From Cucumis sativus (Eukaryota; Streptophyta; Magnoliopsida; Cucurbitales; Cucurbitaceae), in NCBI RefSeq assembly GCF_000004075.3, contig NC_026660.2, positions 10,168,001 to 10,232,000 of the forward strand: 64,000 nt of DNA. Direction: 5' to 3'. This document shows, piece by piece, positions 1 through 10,460 of the stretch. A model generated the notes under the pieces. The model did not search any database, had not been told where the DNA came from, and was given only the letters and a program-made list of their open reading frames with translations. A program made the position numbers and the translations under genes. Positions within the stretch are counted from its first letter, which is position 1. Every line of letters starts with the position of its first letter.

Positions 1-101
1 TTTAAGAAGTACCATCTTCTATGAGAAAAAGGAAAGAAAAATATAAAAAACATTGTCCTGAAAATCTATATATCTTCTCCTTTCATATCTCATTTACTTA
101 A

Positions 102-2565
102 TTAAACCAGAGAATCCTTGTTTGATTTCTTCACTTCATGATTTTCTTTATCTTGAAGAACTCCTGCTAGAAGAGCTGCTGTTTCCTTGTCTTTTATCTG
201 AAACAAAACCAAACCCAATTCATTAAGATAATATTTTGGAAGACCTTATTTTCCCGAGAGTTGAGTATTTTTTTTCGAATAACAATACATTCTTGTATGT
301 GTGTGATTAGAGCAGGATGTACAGAGATAGATGCATCTTGAGATGAACTAAAGTGTCGATCTATCTCAATTATGAACTCGATCGTACAAAAGAAGTAGGA
401 GGTACCTGAGATCCTAACGTGAGGTCACCCTGCTTCTTTTTAGTCTCTTGGGTACAAAAATATGAATACAACCCCATCCCACCGATGGCTATTAGGATTC
501 CAATGAGGTTTCTCTCAGTGAAAGGATCATGAAGAAGAGTATAGCCAAAGCCAAGAACAAGGCATGTCTTGAGGTGGCCGAGCACCTGGTATGTCACCGG
601 TGACGTCTTTCCAATCACCAAAAATGTGCTAAAGTTGACTGATACAGATATCAGACATGATAGGATGATAAAAGCCTGCAAGTCCAAGAACACACACTCA
701 TTTTAATAAGTCAAAAGAAGATACTAACGATAAGAGTACAATGAAACCAATGGACAATAGCATACCAAAACCACAGGAGAATACTTGTAAGCAAACACAT
801 TTTTCTTGGTGAGACATTGGTCTAAGAAAGGGCCAGACACAAACAGAATGGCTGCTTGAAATGGAGCAGACTGATACAGTAGCTGCGTAGAAGATACACT
901 CAGCCTTTTCTGAATAGTGTTCGTTAGCTGTATTAAACACCAAGTTAAGGAAAAAAAAACATAAAGGAGGTGTCTTTTGCCCACCGAGTCACGACTTCCT
1001 TCTCTCTCCCTCCCTCTAATGTTTCCTAATTCCTAACTAATTAAACAACTTTACACTCTAAACACATACTTTCTAACTTCAACATATTAACTTCATATTT
1101 CACAACTCAACTCAATACATTAAACACCGCAAAATTTCTCTGCATCAATCATGCATGAAAGTTTATAAAGACATAAATGGAAAATGGTATGAGGAGAAGG
1201 ATACAATTTGGCCAACACAGGTTGTTATGATAGCCAAGAGAGAAAGAACAGTTCCCAAAAAATTGAGCTGAAGATCAGTGATAGAAGCAATACCAACTCC
1301 AACTAGCAAGAGGAAGAGAGAGAGCCTAATCTTGGAACTACAACAAGAAAAAATCTAAGTGAGAAATTAAACTCTTTTTTTTATTAGACAGAGGAGAAAA
1401 AGTTAGTACCTGAATTGTTTTTTAAGGAAAATAGTCTCTAACATAACAGTGAATGGAATTATTGCAAGTTTTGTCATCTGCAGAGAAAAACAAACAAGGA
1501 ACCACACGAAGTTAAACCAAAATGAAAGAAAAACATAGTATATCAGTTTGGTAGAGAAGAAAAGAAGAATCCAAAAAAAGAACTCATAATTAAAATCAAC
1601 CTGGTAGAATCCAACAGAATTGAATCCCAAGCTCAAGTTAAGAAATCCAATGGAGATGCCATTGAGCATCCCAAAAAGCACAACCGTCTTCGTGTCAATT
1701 GGTTTGGATTCAAACAAGTTTAAGCGATGAGCCACATGAAGAGTGCAATACGTGACCATCAGATGCCAACTAGTCAGAGTAGTTGCTGCCACAAAGAAAG
1801 TGAATTTAATCATCTATTCATTTTCTTAACACCTATATATCTCGTGTGTGTCGGGCTGAACACAATTCAGCTGATTAAGATATAAAGACCCAATTCCTCT
1901 TCCTCACTCGATGAACTAAGGAACTTTCATTCCGGTGGAAAATAAAAGACATTACAAAAGTTCATATTAGAATAAATAGTACGTTACTCAGTGTTGGGAA
2001 TTGCATCCTTCAATCTCATGAGTTGCATCCTTTCATAATGGATGCATCTGTTCTAAATTAACGAATTTAAAGAAGAGATATTAGTCTATAAACATAAATA
2101 TGTCTCTTCTTCAACTTAACTTGTCCATGTACACTTTGCTCTTATAAGACTTTTCTTCCATGACAAAATAGAGTTCATCAATCCTTGTGGCCGAAGGTGT
2201 TGTTTTCATAGAAAAAGTAATATGTTCTCTTCTGGAAGACAATCACTCTTGAAACTCATCTACTAGAGAGAGTAAAACTGACTTAAGAAGATAACGTGAA
2301 TTTGTTGGATTCATATTCTTTTCTATAGAAGGTATTGTATTCTCTAGTTTTTTGTGATAGTTTATGATAATACAGTTCAAACATAGAAACGACACTACGC
2401 GCTTAAGCAGATAGATAATAATGTTAAATAGAATAAATACGCACCAAAAGGGAAGCCGAGGTTACTCATGAGTGCCTTGTTACAGATGACAATGGAGACA
2501 GAAGATGCCACTGATAAGAATAGTGCTCCAATGACACCCAATTGAAAGCTTGAGATTTCTCCCAT
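102..2565 (-). CDS. UXT1: UDP-xylose transporter (UXT family, nucleotide-sugar transporter)
   Basis: Seven coding exons read on the minus strand: 2445-2565, 1601-1785, 1410-1477, 1205-1337, 766-927, 406-675 and 102-197. All introns are GT..AG and the sum is 345 codons (344 residues plus TAA). The product is a ten-helix-type drug/metabolite transporter of the triose-phosphate/nucleotide-sugar (TPT/NST-KT) family. It begins MGEISSFQLGVIGALFLSVA, runs through ICNKALMSNLGFPFATTLTS across the first splice, and carries GKTSPVTYQVLGHLKT in exon 6. It ends in a hydrophilic lysine-rich tail. Arabidopsis UXT1-3 carry UDP-xylose into the Golgi (UXT1 also ER) for xylan and xyloglucan synthesis, and the length matches that family. 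The ATG at 2563-2565 is the family start. Assignment to UXT1 rather than UXT2/3 rests on gene order (DUF707 and LOG are neighbours), so the paralogue number is inference. Confidence 0.93.
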
Positions 2566-2708
2566 TTTCTGATCAAAATGATTGAAACAAACAAGCAATC
2601 AAGAATTCGGAGCTGCTATAGGTTCATCCAACAAGTGTTAATGGCTGCAAAGTTTTTTATTTTTACAGAAAGATTGAAAGCTTGAAGGAGAATGTAGGAA
2701 TGTGGAGG

Positions 2709-2716
2709 CTTATATT
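2709..2716 (-). promoter_or_regulatory. Possible TATA box of the UXT gene
   Basis: Read on the minus strand, an AAATATAAG motif lies about 145 bp upstream of the UXT start codon. Distance and sequence suit a plant TATA box, but no transcription start is visible, so this is tentative. Confidence 0.35.
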
Positions 2717-2719
2717 TTT

Positions 2720-4888
2720 GGTGGGGGGATCAAAGGTTGGTGCCTACCGCTTAAAGAAAGAGTGTATTTGGATGTTAAGAATGAAGATTCCAATAAATTA
2801 AAATAATTTTGGTGCTTTTTGGTTTGGAGAAGGCCCTCTTTATCATCATATGATTTGACTCCCACTTCAAGCAAAGACCTCCATTTTTCAAATTACCGTT
2901 GGGATGCTAACGTTTTATTCTGATATGAAATGAAATGACTAACAAACCCCTCACCTCAGGAACATTTGACTTTACACTTACCACTCTCATTTTTTAAACT
3001 ACAGTACATCTCACTATCTTAGGATTATAACTGTTGATGGTTGCCTCAGGCAAGATCCATCATCCACAAGCAGGTTCATGCCCAATAAAAACTAAGAGGT
3101 AGCATGAAGAAACACACTTCTTAGAAGGGTATCCGGAGCCTTAGGTTGTGGGCTGAACCAACCAAGTAGGTAAATTTATACATCAATAAAAAAAATAACG
3201 GTGTCCTGCAACCGTGAGCATTGTTAACAATCCTAACATTAGGTAACCATAGTTGACTGTCATAGCAAGAGCACAATAAATAACCATATTCAATGATTCA
3301 AAAGGAAATAATAAGCAATCTCCGAGACAAAGTTTTGATCTTACTTTCGTGTGCTTAGTTCAACTAACACACTTCCTATACCAACTAAGGTAACAAAGTG
3401 TGTTAGGCTCGACACCAAGTCGGTGTGAAAATCTTTCATCCAAGTCGACTTAAATCATGAAATCAGAACAGGAAAAGCAGGTCGGAGGTTAAGTCTACGA
3501 GGGGCCGCGCCGCTAACAATAACTTTAGTTGAGAAATATAATTTACTCATTGAAGAATGATTTTGATATGTCATTATAATATTTGGTTGTATAATTGGTT
3601 AATCACACATGTATGCCGTAACATTATAGTTATTGGGTTTAGGTAAGGTTTTAAGGGTGTTTAAGTCAAAATGGAAGTGCATAGAGAAAGGTGGGTACTT
3701 TTAATAGGTTAATTTTGGTAAAAGGTATGGTATATGGTTGAAGAAGATGGTTAAAATAGAGTCTTGGCAAACAAGGAAGGATGGTGAAGTGAACATTCAG
3801 GTGTGTGAGAGAGAGAGAGAAAGAGAGGTGTCTAGAAATGCAAGCAAAAGGAGTTTTGGGTTTCTGAAAATTGCATTATTGTTAGGTGAAGAACCTTGGA
3901 TTTTACTCCAAACCTAATTCTTTCTAATATCACCCACCATACATACAATACCATACAATAGCATTTGTTAAGCCTCTAAGGAATGGTTCTCTTGTTTTGG
4001 TTTAACCTCAATTATGGAATCCCACGCACATTTTTTTTTGGTTTCATTTGACACCTTATCTAACTCCTTCCAAGAAAATAACTTACCATCTTTCTCATTA
4101 TTAATCTTGACATTTTGTCTCTGTTTTTTCTTTTCCTTCTCAATCTATTCCTTTTTCAACGCTAAAGTTAAATAGTAATTAACAAATTATTACTGATACA
4201 TTTCTTTTCAATACTATAATACCAACTAAACTCTCTTTCTTTTCATAACTTTACACTAATGTAGTAACGAGTAATTATCAAACTACATTAACTAAATTTT
4301 AACTTTCTATATAACCGCCTAAGAACATACCAATCTATAAACTTCCTCTTCTCTCTCTTTTACACATTTATCAATGAATACCATCTTACAACTCTACACT
4401 CCAAATGCATTACTTTAACTCCAACCTATTAACTTCCAAATAAGCCTAATGCATATTACCAATGGAATGACCTACTTGTATCCTTGTGGATCTAAAGTTT
4501 GGACCATGACTAACTTCAATCATCATCTCCGGTGGTAGATGACAGGTCTACATTATAATCTCATCATGATTCTTGACATTTTAGCCAAAATGAAACGAAA
4601 ACGCTAGATTCAAACCAACTTCCATACTAACATAAACAAAGTTATCATATTCATATTACTTCGTTCAACTTCTAAAAACTAATTTTGTTATATTGCCCTC
4701 GTCACCACAACATAGACTGAGACAATTGGGAAACGACTGTTGTTGTGTATTGCCTTTTAATATGAATTATTTCTCTATCAGTAAACAAAATGAAAAAATC
4801 CTACAATAAACGTATTATCTCGCTCAAGGACACAAAGAAATCCTCAAGGTTAGAAGAGGACATTTACATAATAACAACTGAGACAACT
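2720..4888. other. Intergenic region between UXT and the DUF707 gene
   Basis: No coding exon is recognisable on either strand. It holds the UXT promoter, a short GA-rich run near 3805-3830, and a patch at about 3040-3540 that is less AT-rich than its surroundings (contains a GGGGCCGCGCCGC stretch near 3501). That patch looks like an inserted, unrecognised repeat. AC-rich text near 1030-1110 (inside UXT intron 4) resembles text near 4380-4440, which suggests old MITE-like remnants, but no matching ends were found. Confidence 0.6.
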
Positions 4889-7800
4889 TCACAAGCCTGC
4901 TCTCTTATATAATAAACGTTTTGCCTTCGCCTTACTAATCTGAGCCAGATATGCTTTGTCAGCATTTGCGAGCCGAGATTGAAACTCAGCCCATTCAGTT
5001 CTGCACCTTTCTCTTACCTACAGGGTTAAAATGAGGAACATAAGACAACTGTAGGTGGTTTTTTGAAACCAACTATTAGAGTTAAAAGAAACAACGAGCT
5101 TATTTGGAATTGAAAAGACGAAAATATCATTGATATTTACCCCTTCCCATGGAGCCTTCCCGTTCTCAGATTTTCCCTGAAAGTATAGATAATTAAGTTA
5201 CAAATGCCACATACAAGAAACTAGATAAAAAAGATACCTAATTTAAAGAGTGAAGCAAAAGGAAACAAAGAAATATAGACAATAACACAGATTTAATTCG
5301 GTGATGGGTGACTGCACCAGTATGCACACGGCTTGGTCTGATGTCGAATCAGAGAAATGAGATGGAAGGGTGGGGAGTTCATTCACAATAAATAACTTGC
5401 AAATAAATCTCACCTGACTCCCAAGAGAAGGAATTACTTGATGAACAATCCATTGTGAATCAACTACGCCAATTTTCTCATGCGCTGGCTGCAGAAATCC
5501 ATAAAAAGAAAAGAGTTGATGTCATTGAGAGGATATATAAAAGATGTGACCTTTTATTTTTGTACTTTTCAACAGAGCATTTCCATGAAAGACTTATGGA
5601 TTGCAACTTTTCCGGATCGAACTCTGATATACATATACGTCATACACTTCAATTTAGGTTATACATATTTGAAGTGATTAAAAAGTGAGGTTTAAGTTGA
5701 CAGCTGATTTTCAGGTACAGAGAGGTGTGAGAAACCATATAAAAGAACTACTGACCTCTACACATCTTCTGAGAGCAAAGTCCAACCCCCATCCATGTAC
5801 CAAATCATTCTACAAGTAAATAAATACATAGATAGGATATGAATAGAAATAAGAAATACTTGAGGGCGCACATATTGCAAGTTTATATTGAGCAACCCTA
5901 TCATATCACGTAGTAACAGTATACCTGAATCAAATGCCACACACATCGCCAAGCTTCACGAGAAAATACGGGAGCCATGATTTCTACAAACCTGTGACAT
6001 ACGAAACCAGTGATCTAAACTTGTGCGGATACAATATGACTAGATTGCCACCAGTAAGTAGTTCTAAACTCTATGTCACAAGTCTTCATAGAAAAGAGAT
6101 TCCAATGCGTATAGAAAAGCTTCCAGAGGACTAAATACAAAAATAATTAAAAGGTGATCTGGTGTTAATATATCCAACTAAGGGAGAACCATAATTGTGA
6201 AAGAGAAAAATTACGCAGCACAAGGAGGCAACCGAGGGTCGCTACACCAGCCTGCTTTCTCTTCTGTATCCCTATTTCAGCATCGGAAATGTACATGTCA
6301 GAATCCAACATAAACATGAAAGGTGAGAACCTAAATTACCAGCCAAAAGAAAAGAAAAAGGGACTTACTTGTGAACCTCTCTGTCGCCTCTCCTCTTTGT
6401 CATTTGCCATGTCAGTCCATTGTTAGGCTCAAGTCCAGGTTGGGAAATTTCCAAACCATGTTTTTTCACTAACTCAATATACCTGATTGTTCGATCCATA
6501 AGAGATTGCTATTACAAATAGTATCGAATCGTTGAACCAAGCATCACGTGAAGGATAAAAGAAAAACATGCTTACTTCTCTGCATTGAAATGCTCAACTC
6601 CAAGGTCTTCATCCCAGATAAAAATATATTCATATGCAGCTACAACATCAGGGTGCAAGAACCTTTTTGCGTACCACCTGGGTGCAAAAAAAGGAACTAA
6701 GAATACAAAAAAAAAATTCAATCTTCACCTTTTGTAAGATCTTAAATATGTTTTCTAAATACAATATATGATCGGGTTCCAATTGCAACAGATATTACAA
6801 AGGATGAAAAAACACAAATCATACAAATTATCAATATACCTACCATTTTGTTTGCTTCTTGACACTGATATGAATTGCATTCTTTGACCACTCATACTGA
6901 TCCCACTCAGTAATCCGACCGTCATAGTGAAAAAGTAAAATTGTGAAGTCATCAGAGAACTGATACAACAAGAGCAAGCATGAGCCTCAACAGCATGGTA
7001 GTAAGAAGAATATGAACAACACTCCATATATATGACCTTTTTCACTGCTGCATCAATATTTTTTCTCTGATCAAATCCCACAGTGAATGTAACCAAGTAC
7101 TTGGGTTTTTTATTTAGATCCTGCACGATTAAGGATCTCAGTAATAGGCTTAAATCCATTCCAAATGCAGTAAAAACACCCATAAGTCAGGCTCTTCTAA
7201 AATAAGATGCAGAAAAAGATTGAACAAAATGTGGACTCCTATGCACCCAAGAATCCCCCCCTCCTCACACACACACACACACATCCCTTGAAAAACACAT
7301 CAATTTATAGAGAATATATTATTGATAGACTTCATGAAATGGTAATCGACAAATTACATAAGTTAGCACTGTTTAAACTGAAATCAGAACTCTAATTTGC
7401 TTCAAGAGAGGATACTGCAACTTTAACAAAAAGAGGGAACAATAAAATATTTAAAACTTATTCCCAAATCATTCTCAAAATAATTAACACAAGGGCCCCA
7501 GAACAGTGATAAATTGATTATACTTCAATGTATATATACATCATTATCATATATACCTCACTGGGTTCACCCCATAATCTACGTAAATAAAAATCGGATC
7601 CTGAAGCAACAATTCCAGGAGGCAATGACTCTGCACCACGAGGATTTGTTGGCACATATATCTGATAGATTATTAAAAATTAAAAAAAAAAAAAGAGAGA
7701 GAGAAAACCGTGAGAAATTAGTAGTTTAATTTTGAAAGAGAAACAAGGATACTTCATCGACAAATGAAATGAAAAGTACGTTCCAAGAATTAGCAATTTA

Positions 7801-8352
7801 GTATGAATTGTCACAATCGTATTTAAATGTTGAAATTTTGCACCAATATATCAATAAATAGAAGAAAAAAAATGTCAGCATGAAATGTTAGTTTACTTCC
7901 TACAATAGAAATCAACAACGATACCTTCGGAATTTTAGGTGATCCCTGATTATGAGTCTCAGTTATCCTGGTTCTAGGGGATTTTTGCACATCCATGGCT
8001 ACATCAAGAGATGATATAATGCTTGAAGGTAAGTTAATCTGTAAATTTTGAAATGTATCAAATGGGTGTAGGCATCAGGTGCTGCAAATAACATGCTGAT
8101 CAAGCAAAACATACCTTAGTTAGAGACACTGTAGGAAATGAAGCACCCAGAAAAAATCCAAAGACCACTCCCACTAACGTTGTCAATATGATCCTCGCAC
8201 CGTCATTTGCTTTCCTAGTTCCTCCACTGTGGAAAGAATATGAAAGGCACACATAAATCAGCAGCGTATGAAAAACCAATCAAAACTAAAAATGACAAGG
8301 ACACAAATAAAAGCAAACAACTAGCATATGTATACCGGTGGGCGTTTCCCAT
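4889..8352 (-). CDS. DUF707 family protein (membrane-anchored, glycosyltransferase-like; function unproven)
   Basis: Fourteen coding exons on the minus strand: 8336-8352, 8115-8226, 7925-8038, 7557-7661, 7037-7120, 6844-6959, 6576-6677, 6369-6482, 6215-6271, 5925-5991, 5756-5809, 5414-5488, 5141-5176 and 4889-5017. They sum to 394 codons (393 residues). The protein starts MGNAHRGGTRKAND and has one hydrophobic segment at about residues 17-35, typical of a type II Golgi-style signal anchor. The luminal DUF707 domain follows, with KPKYLVTFTVGFDQRKNID, FTILLFHYDGR, WWYAKRFLHPD, YIFIWDEDLGVEHFNAEKYI, EISQPGLEP and VVDSQWIVHQVIPSLGSQ. Databases often label this family lysine-ketoglutarate reductase trans-splicing related, a historical name with little support. 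The IWDEDLG acidic motif recalls a glycosyltransferase DxD, but that is inference. The first coding exon is only 17 nt and is easily missed. Confidence 0.92.
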
Positions 8353-8397
8353 AGTTGTAATGAAATCTTAAGTTGTATAACCAACTTAATCAATTCT

Positions 8398-8427
8398 TTA
8401 AGCGACTTGTGAAAGTCCAATCCACAT
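8398..8427 (-). other. Short upstream ORF in the 5' leader of the DUF707 gene
   Basis: An ATG at 8425-8427 on the minus strand opens a nine-codon frame (MWIGLSQVA) ending in TAA at 8398-8400, 45 nt before the main ATG. It lies in the inferred second leader exon, downstream of the acceptor at 8440. Whether it is translated is unknown. Confidence 0.45.
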
Positions 8428-8439
8428 AAAGTCGAATCC

Positions 8440-8931
8440 CTATAAATTAAAAAAAAAAAAAAAAAAAAACAGTGGAGTTTCAAAAAAATTCCGTCAGTAA
8501 GATTCATCCACATAGTAATAGAATTAACATAGCAGTCGTTCTTATTCTTACGAAGTTCACCTAGCAATTCAGAACAAGAGAGATTCATATGAAAATCAAG
8601 CAGTTGAGCAGTAGAAATATGAACAAACACATAATAACCGAAATGAACAGGGAAAGAAACTTAAAAATCACAATGCATCAAATGTTCAATAAAGTCGGAA
8701 ATTCGCATTAACTCAAGAAACCTCAAACATTCGAATCCAAAAAATGTACAAAACAACAACTGATCTAACAAAAAAAATCCGTTGCCATTAACAACTGCAA
8801 CGTAAATGCCATAAGAAACCAAATCGGAAAAAGGAATTTAACACACACAAAAAAAAAAAAAAAAACAGTAGAAATTAAGGGAAGAAACATAGAAATAGAC
8901 AGCTTAAGATTGAAACGTTACCGGAAATGTA
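8440..8931 (-). other. Probable 5' UTR intron of the DUF707 gene
   Basis: On the minus strand a donor (CCG then GTAACG) lies at about 8931. An acceptor at 8440-8441 follows a long T tract and TTTATAG. This places a non-coding leader exon at about 8932-8990 and a second leader exon running into the 17-nt first coding exon. Inferred from splice signals only. Confidence 0.5.
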
Positions 8932-8991
8932 AATCGGAGAAAGAATCTGAGGGAGGATTAGTAAGGATTAAACAGGTTTTTAGTGTCTGAT

Positions 8992-10460
8992 TGGTTTTGA
9001 TTAGAGTAAGAAATTTTGGTTTGGTTTGGTTTTTGAATTCTCAATCGAGAAATCGTAACGCTATGAAGCGTTTCTTTGATGGCTCCCGCTTACCTGCATG
9101 CCGCGTGGCCTTCGTTTATGAAAAATATTTGTTTCGTATTTGGACATTTTAGCTGTATATATTAAATATTTTTTTTGCTTTTTGTTTCTTAAAAACATTT
9201 CATTTATTATAGTGAAATTGAAATGCCTAAAACTCTTTTCTTTTTCTTTTTTTTCTAACAAACACTTGATATTAACATTTATTATTTTACCATTATAGAA
9301 AATTTTAATTGTTATCATTTGTTAATTTATCCAAATTTAGTGAAATTGAGATGGATAACTCACTGTTTGTTTACACACAATTAACTGTATGTTTCTGTTA
9401 ATCCCAATTTGTAGTGTTTGGTTAAAGCTAAACAAACAAAAGTGGTTTTTATCAACAAATATATTCTTTTTTAAATCTTTTAACTTTCCTTTCCGTAATT
9501 TTTAAAAATATTTAAATTAATGAATCTGTTAAATAAAAAATAAATATTTAACCAGGATTTTAAACACCTATTAGATATAAAAGAAAAGAGAATTAAAAAA
9601 CACATAGCCTTTAATAAAACATTTAACTATTTTTCTTTTATTGTTATTGGAACAAAATACTTTTCTAATATAATAAATACCAAACTACTCTTTGGAAAAA
9701 TAAGCTTATTGATTTTAATGTTTCATTTAAAAAAGAAAAAAAAGGAAACAAAGGAGAGAAAGTAAAGGTTGTCATTATGATGTATAAATGCATTAAGAAA
9801 ACAAGAATGGAGCCAAAGAATTGTTTTGTCCCGAAAAGTACATACATTTCTTTTTTATAAAAATTATCTCTTAAATAATTATTTCCGTCTCTTTAATTTG
9901 AAAAATGTAACTCCTCTTTTCTCTTATAAATTACTTTACAACATAAGAATACTCGTAAAAAAGTTAATTTCTTGAACAAAATCTATCTCTTAAATATTCT
10001 GTTAATTGAAAATCAAATAGATGGATTAGAGATACATAAAGAAGGAAGGTTAAAAATGTACATAGATAATTTAAACTCAAAATGTCAATAACATTAGATA
10101 CATTGATTTGATATAAGCTAACTAAGGGTCCATTTTACCATCCTATCTTTTGAGAAACAAAAAACTTAAAACACAACTAATTAGGAAGCCAAGTTCCAAT
10201 ACCAAACTACATAAACTCTTCAATACTTCTTTTTATGTCAGTTTTTCTTTTTCTTCTTCTTCTCTTTTTTTTTTCTTTTTTTTTTTTTTGGTAGTTTACA
10301 ATAGCAGAATCATCATAATTAAAAAAAGAAAAAAAGAAAAAAAGACCAACTTCAGCAAATTTGTTGGTGTTCTAAATAAAATTAGTGGCTTCCATTTTAC
10401 CAAAAGAGTAGTGTGTCTTCATCTTTGCTTCCCTTTGTCAAGTTGTATTGAAATTTCATT
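8992..10460. other. Intergenic region between DUF707 gene promoter and LOG 3' end
   Basis: AT-rich, with A and T homopolymer tracts (for example T-rich 10230-10290 and A-rich 10320-10345). No coding exon seen on either strand. It contains the upstream sequences of the DUF707 gene and, at its right edge, the 3' UTR of the LOG gene. Confidence 0.6.

Noticed and set aside
1030..1110. Similarity of UXT intron 4 text to intergenic text at 4380-4440
   Set aside because: Both are AC-rich and share short words, but no alignment with defined borders could be drawn, so a repeat call is not supported.
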